Assembly (NCBI RefSeq): GCF_004798865.1 | Contig: NW_025335661.1 | Location: forward strand, 1,929,559 to 1,993,558 | Direction: 5' to 3' | DNA length: 64,000 nt | From: Varanus komodoensis | Taxonomy: Eukaryota > Chordata > Lepidosauria > Squamata > Varanidae | Part shown: in pieces, positions 23,597 through 36,705 of the stretch | How positions within the stretch are numbered: the stretch's first letter is position 1 | Layout of the letters: each line of letters begins with the position of its first letter | Program-made: the position numbers and the translations under genes | Notes under the pieces: generated by a model | The model's database searches: none | What the model saw: the letters and a program-made list of their open reading frames with translations, nothing else | What the model was told of the DNA's origin: nothing

Positions 23597-26400
23597 TCAT
23601 GTTGTTGTCGTTAGTCGAAGTCGTGTTCGACCCATTGCGACCCCATGGACAACATTCCTCCAGGCCTTCCTATCCTCCACCATCCCCCGGAGTCCACTTA
23701 AGCTCATGCCAACTGCTTCAGTGACTCCATCTAGCCCCCTCATCCTCTGCCGCCCCTTTCTTCTTTTGCCACCTATTGTTTCCAGCATTAGACTCTTCTC
23801 CAGGGAGTCCTTCCTTCTCATTAGGCGGCCAAAGTATTTGAGTTTCATCTTCAGTATCTGGCCTTCTAACGGGCAGACAGGGTTGATCTCCTCTAGGACT
23901 GACCGGTTTGATTGCCTTGTGGTCCACGGGACTCACAGGAGTCTCCTCCAACACCACAATTCAAAGGACTCAATCCTTTGGTGCTCAGCCTTCCTTATGG
24001 TCCAACTGTCACAGCCATACATTGCAACTGGGAAAAGCATAGCTTTGACTATAAGCAGTTTTTCGGCAGGGTGATATCTCTGCTTTTTAGTATGCTGTCT
24101 AGATTTGCCATAGCTTTCCTCCCCAGGAGGAAGCGTCTATTAATTTCTTGGCTGTAGTCCCCATCTGCAGTGATCTTGGAGTCCAGGAATATAAAACCTG
24201 TCACTACCTCCATTTCTTCCCCATCTATTTGCCAGGAAGTGATAGGACCGGATGCCACAATCTTAGTTTTCGTAATGTTGAGTTTCAAGCCAACTTTTGC
24301 ACTCTTCCTTCACCCGCATCAAGAGGCTCTTTAGTTCCTCTTCACTTTCTGCCATGAGAGTGGTATCATCTGCATATCTGAGGTTGTTGATATTTCTCCA
24401 GGCAATCTTAATTCCAACTGGTGATTCATCTAGCCCCACCTTTCTCATGATGTGCTCTGCATACAAGTTAAATAGGCAGGGCGACAGTATACAGCCTTGC
24501 CAAACTCCTTTCTCAATTTTGAACCAATCAGTGGTTCTGTGTCCAGTTCTCACTGTTGCTTCTTAATCCGTGTATAGGCTTCTCAAGAGACAAAAAAGAT
24601 GGTCTGGTACTCCCATCTCTTTAAGAACTTGCCACAATTTGTTGTGATCCACACAATCAAAGGCTTTAGCATAGTCAATGAAGCAGAAGTAGATGTTTTT
24701 CTGGAACTCCCTAGCTTTCTGCATGATCCAGCATATGTCTACAATTTGATCTCTAGTTCCTCTCCTTCTTTGAAATCCCACCTGTACTTCTGGTAGTTCT
24801 CGGTCCACATACTGCTGGAGCCTAGCTTGTAGGATTTTGAGCATAACTTTGCTAGCATGTGAAATGAGTGCAATGGTGCGGTAGTTTGAACATTCTTTGG
24901 CACTGCCCTTCTTTGGGATCAGAATGTAAACTGAACTTTTCCAATCCTGTGGCCACTGTTGAGTTTTCCAAATTTGCTGGCATATTGAGTGTAGCCCTTT
25001 TACTGCATCGTCTTTTAAGATTTTGAATAGCTCAGCTGGAATAGTGTCACCTCCACTAGCTTTGTTGTTGCTCAGACTTCCTAAGGCCCATTTGACTTCA
25101 CATTCCAGGATGTCTGGCTCGAGGTCAGTGACCACCCCACTGTGGTTATCAGGGACATTAAGCTCTTTCTTGTATAGTTCTTCTGTGTAATCTTGCCACC
25201 TCTTCTTAATCTCTTCTGCCTCTGTTAGGTCCTTGCCATTTTGGTCCTTTATCATGCCCATCTTTGCATGAAATGTTCCCTTCATATCTCCAATTTTCTT
25301 GAAGAAATCCCTGGTCCTCCCTATTCTATTGTTTTCTTCTATTTCTTTGCACTGTTCATTTAAGAAGGCATTCTTATCTCTTCTAGCTATTCTCTGGAAT
25401 TCTGCATTCATTTGTTTGTATCTTTCTCTTTCTCCCTTGCCTTTTGCTTCCCTTCTTTCCTCAGCTGTTTGTAAAGCTTCCTCAGACAGCCATTTTGCTT
25501 TCTTGCATTTCTTTTCCATTGGGATGGTTTTAGTTCCTATCTCTTGTACAAAGTTGTGAACCTCCATCCATAATTCTTCAGGCACTCTGTCTATCGGATC
25601 TAATTCCTTAAATCTATTTCTCACCTCTACTGTATATTCATCAGGGATATGATTTAGGTCATATCTGAGTGGCCCAGTGCTTTTCCCTACTTTCTTCAAT
25701 TTAAGCCTAAATTTTGCAACCAGAAGCTCATGATCTGAGCCACAGTCAGCTCCTGGTCTAGTTTTTACTGACTGTATAGAGCTTCTCCATCTTGGGCTGC
25801 AGAGCACATAATCAATCTGATTTCTGTGTTGACCGTCTGGTGATGTCCATGTGTAGAGTCGTCTCTTGGGTTGTTGGAAAAGAGTGTTTGCTATGACCAT
25901 TGTACTCTGTTGACAAAATTCTACCAGCCTGTGCCCTGCTTCATTTTGTACTCCAAGGCCAAACTTGCCTGTTATCCCCATTATCTTTTGGCTTCCTACT
26001 TTAGCATTCCAATCCCCCATGATGATAAGGACATCATTTTTTGGAGTTAATTCTAGAAGGTGTTGTAGGCCTTCATAGAACCGGCCAACTTCAGCCTGTT
26101 CAGCACCAGTGGTTGGGGCATAGACTTGGACTATTCTGATGTTGAATGGTTTGCCTTGGATTCGAACTGAGATCATTCTGTCATTTTGGAGATTGTATCC
26201 CAGTACTGCTTTTCCTACTCTTTTATTGACTATGAAGGCTACTCCATTTCTTCTGAGGGATTCTTGCCCACAGTAGTATACCTGATGGTCATCTGAATTA
26301 AATTCCCCCATTCCTGTCTATTTTGGTTCACTGATTCCTCAGATGTCGATGTTCAGTCTTGTCATCTCTTGTTTGACCACATCCAGCTTGCCTTGATTCA
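23597..26400 (-). pseudogene. BovB endonuclease/reverse transcriptase frame, broken
   Basis: The longest open stretch, 26311-24563, has 582 codons. Endonuclease blocks include VQVYAPTTGAE, IIMGDWNAKVG, RNQIDYVLCSPRW and GADCGSDHELLVAKF. Reverse transcriptase blocks include NYRTIALISHASKVMLK, QVGFQRRRGTRDQI and motif A FIDYAKAFDCVDH. The next stretch gives motif B WQGCILSPCLFNLYAE and the catalytic LRYADDTTLMAES. Lesions that I see: stops at 26341-26339, 26320-26318, just after SLYTD at 24563 and at 23935-23933, plus frameshifts near 24285 and in an A run near 24055. The last part, KLKYFGRLMRRKDSLEKSL to GRTRLRL, is the usual BovB C-terminus. All catalytic blocks remain legible. Confidence 0.9.
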
Positions 26401-26806
26401 TGGATCTTACATTCCAGGTTCCTATGGAGTATAGATCTTTGCAGCATCGGACTCTCCTTTCACCACCAGATACATCTGCAACTGAGTGTCCTTTCAGCTT
26501 TGACCCAGTCACTTCATTCTTTCTGGTGCTACTACTACTAGCCCTCTGCTCTTCCCAGTAGCATATTGGACACCTTCCGACCTGAGGGGCTCATCCTCCG
26601 GCGTCATATCTTTTTGCCTTTTGGTACTGTCCATGGGGTTTTCATGGCAAAGATACTGGAGTGGGTTGCCATTTCCTTCTCCAGTGGATCACGTTTTGTC
26701 AGAGCTATGACCTGTCCGTCTTGGGTGGCCCTGCATGGCATAGCTCAAAGCTTCATTGAGCTAGGCAAGCCCCTTCACCACAACAAGGCAGTGATCCATG
26801 AAGGAG
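23601..26806 (-). mobile_element. BovB (RTE clade) LINE, full length
   Basis: A 3206 bp insertion is bounded by a perfect 11 bp duplication, TCATCTCTCAT, at 23590-23600 and 26807-26817. The 5' leader (26806 down to about 26420) and the 3' end (...CGACTAACGACAACAAC at 23617-23601) are both present, so the copy is not 5'-truncated. The single long frame encodes an apurinic-type endonuclease and a reverse transcriptase. BovB is the classic LINE shared by ruminants and squamates through horizontal transfer. It supplies retrotransposition enzymes to Sauria SINEs, whose tail it shares. Few lesions and an intact duplication suggest a fairly recent insertion. Confidence 0.95.
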
Positions 26807-26894
26807 TCATCTCTCATACTACCAGCAAATAGGATCATCCAAATAAATAAGTAAATAAACCAATTGGCGGAAAATCTAGTACTATTTCAAAGTA

Positions 26895-27165
26895 AATAAT
26901 TAACTGGTGGAATTCTCTGTTGCATGGTATGAGGATAGCTTAGGTAGCTTCCAGGGGGATTCCATTCATAGAGGATAATGAGATCAACGACTTCTAGCCA
27001 TGATGGCTCTGTACCACTTCCAAATTCACAGGGAGAATGTTTCTGAACACCAGTTGCTGGAGGACTATGGAAGGAGAGGGCTATTGCCCATATGCCCTGC
27101 TTGTGGGTTTCTAGATTGGCTACTCTGAGAAAATGGGTGGTGGATTTACATGTGTGGTTTCTGCC
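26895..27165 (+). mobile_element. CR1-like LINE 3' fragment
   Basis: It shows GGTGGAATTCTCTG, CATAGAGGATAATGAGATCA, CTAGCCATGATGGCTCTG, ACACCAGTTGCTGGAGGA and GCCCTGCTTGTGGGTTTC in the order of the CR1 3' region. It lies 80 bp from the BovB end, so BovB landed beside it. Confidence 0.7.
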
Positions 27166-27418
27166 ACCTAAGCAGCTAGGGAAGCAAGGCAGAAAGTTAC
27201 AGAGGCCATGTTTCTTTGAGCACTGCTTAGTTGGGTCTGGGTGGTGAAGAGAAGTGAATAAATTAGACATATAAATTTAAATTTAATTAGGAAAGTAAAT
27301 TGGCCACAGCTTTCAACATGCATGGCAGTGGCATAGAGGGTGGAACCTGTCATCAGCCAGCCCACCGGCTGTCAAGTTTTCCTCTCCTGAAGTGCATGCC
27401 AGGAGCACTGGTCATGGA

Positions 27419-27640
27419 TTTTATTTATTTATATTCTGCCCTTCCCTTCAAGGAATCCAGAGCGGCTTACCAAATGTTCCTCTCCATTTTATTCTCATAA
27501 CAAGCATGTGAGATAGGCTCGGCTGAGAACCAGTTACTGGCCAAAGTCACAGAGTGAACTTCATGGCCAAGTGGGCTCCAAAACCTGGATCTCCTGACTT
27601 CCATCCAACACTGCAAACACCATGCCACATTGCTCACCAT
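27419..27640 (-). mobile_element. MIR-like tRNA-derived SINE
   Basis: The plus strand has the tail TTTATTTATTTATATTCTGC, then CAGAGCGGCTTAC, GTGAGATAGGCTCGGCTGAG, GGCCAAAGTCACAGAGTG and CATGGCCAAGTGGG. The same order is seen in the better copy at 34990-35246. Confidence 0.65.
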
Positions 27641-28181
27641 CATATAGGCCACTCATAGGAACACCTGTACACCACCTCAGGCAAAGCCAGCTGGCTACTC
27701 CATGCCAGGCTGTTCTCAGTATCATATCCCTGAGATCCCTTTTAGGAACCCTACTGTAAGATAGCAAGGAGTCCAACTGCTTCTTCTCACCAGTGGATCC
27801 ATTTCAATACCTATCATGCCTACATCATTCTGACAAACAAGGAAGAAAGTAACCACGAATCAACTTATTTACAATGTGATCGAACTTAAATGAGGAAGGC
27901 AAAACAACCCAGTACCATTTTTGCTAGATGCTAGGTAAGTAAAACTCCTTTCCAGTTCCATTATTACTGCAGCTACTTTAAGATTTACTGCTAGCCATGT
28001 TTTTCAGGGACTCAGGCTGGGCCCAACTAAGAACAAATGAACAATTCTCAGCCTGGTTCATCTGCCCCTTTGACCTAATGCTTGCAAAACCCATGTGAAG
28101 GCCTGTTGGTTTAGCAGACCTTTCCCTAGGAAGGTGCAGGTGTTACAGCTGAGCAGCTGCTCCTCACCCACCTTTCCAGCA

Positions 28182-28203
28182 TCTCTCTCTCTCTCACACA
28201 CAC

Positions 28204-28276
<73 letters not shown>

Positions 28277-28332
28277 GATCAGGAGCTGGCAGCAGTATCT
28301 GGTATTATGAGAGAAAGAGAGAGAGAGAGAGG
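28182..28332 (+). repeat. Composite microsatellite (CT)n(CA)n(TA)n(GA)n
   Basis: CT at 28182-28195, CA to 28202, about 17 TA units at 28205-28239, GA at 28239-28272, then a second GA tract at 28313-28332. Confidence 0.95.
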
Positions 28333-28339
28333 CCGACCA

Positions 28340-30600
28340 CTTTCTGCCATGAATGGAAAGCACATCAGGATTTTCTTTGGGAAGGTCTCCAAAAACAGTG
28401 TGCCTTGAAGTTAGACAATGATTAAGCACATCTTTAGAGGGGAATCAGGCTGCCACTTTCACCTTGCAGAATCTGTATTTTTACTTTGTTGCTTGATACC
28501 AGCAGGGATGACACCAGCAACCAGACCCGGCTTAAATATTAAGGTGAGCATACAGACTACATAATAAACTCTTTAAGCTCTTGCTTTGGGAATTTTAGCA
28601 CTAAATCAAAAAAGCCAGGAAGCAGCTGTGAAGAGGAAAGGGTAGTTTGATGTGGGAGAATTTTACACCTATATTGTTCTGTTGAAGGTGTGCAGCATGC
28701 TAACCTTTTCACTCCAGAAAACGGATCCTCTGCAACCCATTTGCTAGGAGACAAATACAAACTTAGCATTGTGAGGAATGGGACTTTAATGTATTAAAGC
28801 AGCAAATGAAGCCCATAGGATAATCTCTAGCTGTTTCCTGTATTTTTCTGATCCAGACAGTTTCCATGCAGGAATACACAGGGATTGGCAAAAAGATGGA
28901 GGAATACAGCACCTTGTCATACGATAACTTCTCTTTGCACATTGTGAGTGCAGTATAGGAAGCAAGCCCACCTCAGAAGTTTTCATGCCATCTGGATTAG
29001 CCTTATAATACATTCCTTATGTAGTCTTTAAGTTAGCAGTGGGATCTGAACTCACATCTCTCAAATCGAAGTCCAGTTTTCCATAACTGAACATGAGCAG
29101 TAAAACAGACCACCAGCACATGAAACAGAAAGATTGAGTAACTGTGCAATAATTCTTAATGTCTCAATGGTATTGCTGCTGCTGACCAACCAAACTTAAT
29201 TTTGTTTTGCCCTCATAAATTTGCACACTTGATTTAAAACTGACATGTTGTTAGAAATGTTCTGAAACATTATTAAGCGCATTGCTCTATGTCATTTTCA
29301 TGGCATATGAGCCAAATTATAGAGACAATTTGATAAACCAAACTCTATTTATGTTTCCAGCACAGTTTACTTATTATCCTTATGGCAAATGAAGAAAAGA
29401 GTTCTTAATACTTCCAGGATACATTTCAGCTACAGCTTTGCATTTTCATGATCTTGTGCCAATTATAAATGATTAATTTAACATAGCTGTTACTAATTCT
29501 AATGTATTGTACTGATTTACAGTGTGGCCATTAACACAATAGCTATCTTTCCATTTATCATATTAATGTTTTTTATTAGCTCTGACTTTGAAGGAAACTC
29601 CATTATGTTAGCAGAAAGCCAGACAGTCCTACTGTATCACTACAAGGGGGAAGGGAGAATATTACTTTTATCCAGAAACTCCCAAAAGGTATGTTCCACA
29701 GATTATACCCATCATACATGGCTATGAGCAAATAAGGTTGGGCTGCCTGACAACAGCATTTAAGATTCAGTTTTCCACTGATAGCTTCAGAAAAACTAAC
29801 TTGAATATTCAACACATGATTGACAACATTAATTATGTTTATCCTCTATACTTTGGACAGTACAGGCTTATTTGTTTGTTTAAAAAGTCCATTAAAACCT
29901 GCACAACCTTGTAATAAAGAATTACCTCCCTAACATGGGGCCTTAGAACTATTTTAAGTTACATCTGTTCAAAGCTTCCCTTTACCATCTAGAATAAAGC
30001 ACTGTAATTTAATATTTTTAACCTGCCATGATCGCAGGCTCTTCAAATAGGGTTTTTGTTGCTATTGATAAACGATTTACTAGGTTCAAACCTAAGATCA
30101 CCAACTGCTGCTATAAAAATTGCTGTTTATCTTCTGAAATGTATTACATTTATCAGTATCTGCTTGAAGATGGCCTGAGGTACAACAGTATTAAGATTTA
30201 GTGCATAATTATGAGTAAGTTTGTTTGTATTGTGTAATTGTTCATTTTTCCACTATTGATCATCTTAAGGGAGTTTAAAGATTAAAATAATTCTTTGCTG
30301 CTTTAGTTTACATTTTGAACAGTATCTACTCTTCTCATGAGCTTCTTCCACAGCCTGCAAATCACCGAGTCCAACACCATTCTTCTAAAGCATGAGACAG
30401 GGATCTGAAAGTCTCCATCTGTTGGTGGTAATTCTATACATGCAACGATATAAAAATGGACAGCACACAAGAGAACCCATAAAACAGGCAGCTGGCCCCA
30501 AATTAGAAACTTAAGTTTTGAAAGAGACAGAGATACAGGAAAAGATATCTCCACTAGGAGAAAGTTCTACAGAGATTCTCCCAACATGAGGTTAAGCAGG
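28340..30600. other. Intron 1, AT-rich stretch, possible conserved non-coding DNA
   Basis: 29150-30300 has no repeat signature and is rich in homeodomain-like cores such as GATTAATTTA and AATTATAAATGATTAA. No coding frame. Conservation is a guess that needs alignment. Confidence 0.35.
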
Positions 30601-30617
30601 CTTCCTTACTCTGTTGT

Positions 30618-30700
30618 TCCACAGATGTATAGAACAACTCCCATCATTCCTGGCCAACATGGGGATGCTGGGGATTGTAGCCCAATGCAGCTGGGGGGCT
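30618..30700. repeat. Palindromic MITE (CCAGATGT family)
   Basis: CACAGATGTATAGAACAACT, CCCATCATTCCTGGCCAACA and GGGGATTGTAGCCCAATGCA form the two arms. Confidence 0.5.
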
Positions 30701-30709
30701 CTAAGTTGT

Positions 30710-32267
30710 AGGGAAAGCAAACAGTTGTCATGAACATTCCAGTGTGAGACAAGGAAAGAATCATATGAGGCAAGAATGGAAGGTGGGTTAGCAGGATCAG
30801 TGCATATTACTAATATTACTAATATTTAAAAAATTAGTAGTCCAGAAATAATACCAGATGATCTGGTAATGATGATGGCAGCTGGGTTGTTGCTACTCAT
30901 ATTCTCTAAACATCTGGCCCTAGCTTCTGCGGGATAGTATCTTGTCTTTCCAGGATCTCAGTGCCAAAACAGATGTGATACGAAAGATCTATGTTCCAAT
31001 GTCCCGAGTCTGTTGGTTAAGTGGGGTTTAAACATAAAAAGCCATGGGGGCCTGCAAGTTTGATCAAAGCAGTGACACTGGGATGCAGTTTAGCTCTTTC
31101 CCCACATCTAAAATTTCCCTCTTACCCTCAGAAGTCGCTATTTTGACAGCAGAAAAGAAAAGCACATGGATAGAAAGCCTGTTTCAGGTAAGATTTTCCT
31201 CTCCCTTAACCCAATTCATGTGAGTGCTTCCCCAAAACCTACTTTCATTAAATAATAATAAGCACATTAATAGACTGAAACATCTCTGTAACATTTTATA
31301 ACATTAAGGAAACAACACTCATTTATAAAAAGGGTTCAAATGGCCATGACTTCATCTGGAGGTCTTGGACAAGTCATTCTCCACCTCTGTTTCCCACCAG
31401 TGAACACTAATTGCTCTACCTCACACTTTTCTGTCAAAGTGAATGAGGGGCATTATAAAGCAGTTTGCAGAATGATTAAATATAACGTTCCAAGCTCAAG
31501 GTTCCCGGGCCAGGATGAAGCCACTCAGCCCAAGTGACAAAATGTCAGTGTACAAACAAGTTAGGCACCCATGTGAGGAGAAGGTAAGTACTATTTACAG
31601 GTGAATAAATAAATTATCCAGGTAATCCTTTAAAGCTCATAAATTATCAGCTGAAAAACAAAACAGCTAAATTTCAGCAGGGCAACCCTTTGCAAACTTA
31701 CAGTTGGCAGTTAACTCTCAGATAGGGAATCAAGCAAAACTTGATCTTGCAGCCTTGCTCTAACAGCTCTGTGGCTGAAGAAAACCTGAAGACCTGAACC
31801 ACATATTTAAACTAAATGCGGGTTCAGAAAGGGGTAATAAAAGCAATCTATAGCTCTGTATTAATAAGAGCAACTGTACAAGACTTAAAAGCAAAAAGAT
31901 GTATAGGTGGTATAGAAATGAAGCAGCAGTAGCAGCCTCAGAGAGCAGCTCATATGCTAATAGATTCAATCCAAATTTAAGAGTACAGATCATCCTTTTG
32001 TTTTTAAGACACAGACACACACGGAGGACTCAGCCATTGCAAAGCTCTTCCTAACCCTGAGATGCAGTGGCAGCCCCTTAGCCCCTGGCAATCTCAGAGG
32101 AGTTGAAACTGCATCCCTCTCCGAATCACCTACCCTTGCCTGTTGTCCCCTCCAGTGGTGCACTTGGGGAGAAACACACTTGCTGCTGCTTCCCGAGCAA
32201 AGCTGGAGCAGCAGTTTGGAAGGCACTGCTTTGAAGAAAAAAAACTGAATCTGATGCTCAAATTGTT

Positions 32268-32309
<42 letters not shown>

Positions 32310-33225
32310 AAAAGATGCATTGAAATGTTATGCTGCTGTATTATATATGTGGATGGATAGATATGTGTGCATTTTATTACACTCCATATATTGTTAACCT
32401 CCTAGACAACATCATTGACTACTGTCCCTCCCCCTAGATAGAAATCTTCCTTTGACTATCATCTCTTTCCCTAAATAAAAGTCTCCAGCTCCAGGATGTT
32501 CAATTAACCTACATTCCAACTCACTGGAAGCTAATGTAGACCAGTCGTTCAGTCACAGCTTCCCTTGCTTTTCAGACTGGGCTCTTTAATAGACTGTATC
32601 AGCCCTTGGTCCAAGCTAACCAGAGTTAGATAAGGAGGCAGACTTGCAAGGGGGTCAGCTCTTTGAGCACAAAGTGTCCCAGTGATGAAACATCTCAGTT
32701 TAAGTGATGAAGCATCACTCACAAGCAAGATAAGTACCTATGTGTGTTTGCAGAGGACAGTTGACTCTTTCCTCCCTACTAATTTTATGGGCAAGTGAAG
32801 TTGTGAGGTCTTGAAAGCCAAACTGGCATTGCTAAGTAGAAGGTTGAAATAGGACTACCAAGGAGGCTTTCTTTAAAATGCTGCTGGTTTCATATGCTGG
32901 ACCAGCTAGACAGGCAACACTGAGGATTCTTGTTGTATGGATGAGATGGTGGTACAAGGAGGAAGGCCAGATTGATTAGACAATGGGGAACATTTTGGCT
33001 CAAGCCAGGTCTGTACAAGAGAGAAGGGCCCCACTGAAACCAAAATGGGATCAGAATACTGGTGCTAAACATAAAAATGGTGGTGGGCAATCTTTCAAAC
33101 TCTATCCTGAGGAAAAGCTGACAGAATCTTGCAAGCATCCAGAAAAAAAGATTAAGGAATAAAAAAAGATTCTGGTTGCCCAAATGTAGGGGGGAAGAAA
33201 CAGGCCACAAGATGGTGAAACAGGA
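30710..33225. other. Intron 1, unannotated except for a CA repeat
   Basis: No exon or transposon recognised. Short frames have no known motifs. The CA repeat is listed separately. Confidence 0.45.
32270..32304 (+). repeat. (CA)n microsatellite
   Basis: About 16 CA units with one interruption. Confidence 0.95.
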
Positions 33226-33229
33226 TAGC

Positions 33230-34635
33230 CAAAGATGCCTAAGTATCATAGTAGAAAATACACATAACAGAGACATCTGGGGATGATCACAAATGCTAGA
33301 CGCCTCCAAGCCAATCTCAAGAGAGTGGGAGCATCTTCCTTAAAGGAGAATCTAGATATAGTGGGTATTAGGAAACCTGGAGGCATGGGAAAAGCCAGCA
33401 GGCTATGGTCATCTCTGAATGTAACTTGCACAGGAAGGACACAAAAGGAAGTGCTGGAAATATGTTGTCCAGTAGAAAATGTGGAGGGGACAGACTCTTC
33501 CACAACAGTACTAGGTGACAATACCTGTCTCCAAAACTAATTTACTACCAAGACCATACTATCAACCCCCACACTAGAATGCTCAGAGTGACTCTGAAAT
33601 AGATTACAGAGTCAGGTAAGCCTCCAAATGAGGATGTTTTGGAATAATGGGTAACTTCAATTGCCTCCACATTAACTGAATACATGTTCCAGTCATCATG
33701 ACAATGAGGGTACATTCAGGGAGAAAGTAACCCCAGATTCAATCCAAAGTGGTGTCACATGGGACCTAGTACAACATGTAGATGTTGTGACCACAGATTT
33801 AATAGATATTTAAGTGGAAGATTGCCAGAGATCCAACACAGCAAGATCTGTCTTCAAAATCAGAAGCTTCTTTACAATGAGGGTACTGGTAAAAAGCAAG
33901 TTGAAAGGGAGTGAAGTGGGTTAAATCTCTTCAAAATGCTTGAAGTTTACTCAAAACCACAGAAACTGAACTCAAATAGAATGTATATGACAAGTTAGGA
34001 AAGGCAGCACCAAGTCCAAGAGTTCACTGGCATGGTTAATTTACAGGGTCGTGGAAAGCATTACAGGAAAGGTTTTCTTCAGAAATTAGAAGTCTTGCCC
34101 AAATGAGATAAACAGAAGAGAACACAAGCTTGCCCAAAGGAAATGAAAGCATAGAATGAGATGCAAAACAAAACACAAAAGTATTTTGCAAAGATATTAC
34201 TAACAACATCAAGGCCAATAATAATGAATTTAATTTAAATATATTAGAAACAGGAAATCAGCTAGACAGGAGGTGGGACTTGAATGATAATGAGATTAAA
34301 GGAGTACTAAAGGGAGTTAAGGAAATTGCAGAGAAGCCAAATGAATTATTTTCCTTACTGAAGAAGATATATGACTGATACTTTTGTTTTCAGCAGCAAA
34401 GTCTAAGGAATTGAGGCAAACAGTGGTGGAAAAAGATGTTCTCAACCTTACTGACAAAAGGAAAATTCAGAGCTCACTGGGCCAGATGGTACCCATCCCA
34501 GAATTCTTCAAGAACTCAAATATGAAATTGCTGATCTGCTGACAAAATTGTGTAACATACCTATAGTCCACAAGAAGCTGCACCGAGCAGGAGTTTGGAC
34601 CTGATGGTCTTATTGGCCCCTTGCAGACATTTAAA
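33230..34635 (+). mobile_element. CR1/L3-like LINE, internally deleted fossil
   Basis: Endonuclease-region remnants appear first: DIVGIRKPGG at about 33355, then a GNFNCLHIN-like block at about 33648. A reverse-transcriptase block follows at 34470-34550 (LGPDGTHPRILQELKYEIAD, then LLTKLCN). The typical CR1 3' end, GGAGTTTGGACCTGATGGTC then TTATTGGCCCCTTGCAGA, is at 34590-34630. Much of the middle is lost and frames are scattered. Confidence 0.65.
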
Positions 34636-34827
34636 AAGGGGTTCCAGGGAGGAACCAGGAATTAATAGAATGATTAGTTTAATAATGCTGTCAATCAATA
34701 TATCTGGGATAGATGTTAAAGTTTAAACTTAGTAAGCAATACAGAAGGACATCTACAACAAGTGACCACATCTGAAATTCTATCACTGTTACATCCAACA
34801 AAGCAAACCCCATAATTTTGTCCAATG

Positions 34828-34945
34828 TTAGTCCTACTTACATTAGAAATATTGAAATTAATAGGACTTTAGTTAGGCGTGACTAACTTATGTTCCATTC
34901 ATTTTAGTGGATCTATTCCAAGTAAAATTAATGTTAGATACAACC
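34828..34945. repeat. Palindromic repeat, second family (AGTAAGTCCCATTGAA type)
   Basis: It has TTAGTCCTACTTACATT, TTGAAATTAATAGGACTTTA, CATTTTAGTGGATCTATTCC and GATACAACCC. This is the squamate repeat that pairs CCCATTGAATTCAATGGG arms. Other copies: 42362, 43371, 50411, 63026. Confidence 0.5.
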
Positions 34946-34989
34946 CCTTGGTGATAATTTTCTGTATCTGCTATTACTGTATGAAAGCC

Positions 34990-35246
34990 AGATTTTATTT
35001 ATTTTATTTTATTTATTTTTCAATTTTTATCCTGCCTTTATCCTACAAAGGGCTCAAGGCAGCTTACATCATTCTCCTCCACCACCTTATCTCCACAACA
35101 ACAACCCTGTGAGGTAGGTTGGGCTGAGAGCCTGTGACTGGCCCAAAGTCACCCAGTTGGCTCCATGGCTGAGCGGGGACTAGAACCCAGATCATCTGAG
35201 TCCCAGTCCCATGCTCTTAACCAGGACCCCACACTAGCTCCCTGTG
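34990..35246 (-). mobile_element. MIR-like tRNA-derived SINE, well preserved
   Basis: Read on the minus strand: a tRNA-like head (CTGGTTAAGAGCATGGGACT, then GGTTCTAGTCC as a B-box remnant), a core with GGGTGACTTTGGGCCAGTCA and CCTACCTCACAGGGTTGTTG, and a tail GCTGCCTTGAGCCC ending in AAATAAATAAAATAAAA. The layout follows MIR/CORE SINEs, which use L2-type tails. Confidence 0.8.
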
Positions 35247-35249
35247 AGA

Positions 35250-36653
35250 TGAGTATAAGTGTAAACATAAGTGTACCAAAGCTTCAATATCCCCAGAGTT
35301 ACAAGGACAGAATCTTTAGGCCATGGGTATGTTTCTGCATTTGCCTTCTAATAATTGAAAGTGCATCTTTAACCTTCCCTAACTCAAGTAAAACCTGGAG
35401 ACATCTTTATCCGATTACAGGGATTAAGATTCTTTGGAGGGGAAGTCAGTATCAAACATATTGATTTAGATCAGCTTTAAAACCCTGACACTTTTTCATC
35501 AGTTATAATACTCATAGAATAAGGGGTTGAATCCAGGCTATGTTGTGCAAAGCTCCACTGATATTTGTTTGTTTGAAGTATATCTACACCATCCTTCCAG
35601 TGTATTTGGTGGCATACAACAAATATGTATGGCTTGATTATCTTCAATTTATTAATTAAAAATGCAGTACCTTCAAATATTTTAGAATGTAGCCAATTCT
35701 GAGCTCCAGTTTTTTGTAAGAAAAAGGTAACTGAATTAATATAGTCATGACAAGTTAGTAATGGCTTGAATCTGATTTAATTTTCAGTGGTAACTAAGTC
35801 AGGAGCCAGCCTCAGATCTCCATAAATATCAAGCTCCTTCACACAAAGACAGATCTTTCACAAGTATATCCTTGTATGCAATGCTATTAAGATGGGCAAC
35901 AAACACTTTTAATTTATTTTTAGTACTGCTGGGCTTATACTCTCTCAACCTAACCTTTTATGCCCTTTGGAAACAAGTGTTAACATTGAGTCCCTTATCT
36001 ACTAAAGTCCAGTAGTCACAACTAGCTGAGAAAAGTCCAAATAATTTTAGTCAATCAGGCATTCTGTTAGGTTCTTAAATTAGCGGAGCAGATTCAAACA
36101 GATTTCTGAATCAAAGAATTCAAATAACTATACATATATTAAACATCTATGATATAAGGCTGAATTCCAAGAGCCTTGCCTTACTGATAAACAACTAAGA
36201 TGAAATGTCAGAGACACTTGAAGTTAAACCATTGCTGAGAAGATAGTTTTAATCATTCATTCTGATGGGACAAAGGCTTTCCAGGGCTAGAAAAGTAAGT
36301 GCAGTGCACATCTGGCTTATGACATAATTATGACTTTAACAGAATGCCTCAGCTTGCAAAATGTACTTCACTTCTATAAAAGATACTTTTCATTTTTAAA
36401 AAAGATCTAAGTAGGAAAATCAAGCGTATGATCTATTATATAGAAATAAAAGAAACTTTATAGATAAACCCAGATAGAGTCCACTCAGCCAAAATTCAGT
36501 TCAGTGCATGAATAGTAAAAGTAGGATGTTACACTAAAACAAATTATGGCATATCTTAGAGCTGTTGAAAATAATGATGGCTTCCATAAATTACCTGGTA
36601 TTTTCTCCATTCCCTCTTGCAAGGGCTTTGAGGATGGATGTGTGTATGTGTGT

Positions 36654-36705
<52 letters not shown>

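Noticed and set aside
23706-25559. Plus-strand frames of 60-120 codons
   Set aside because: These are opposite-strand shadows of the BovB coding region.
28187-28429. Frame reading SLSLSLSIYIYIYIY
   Set aside because: Translation of the composite microsatellite.
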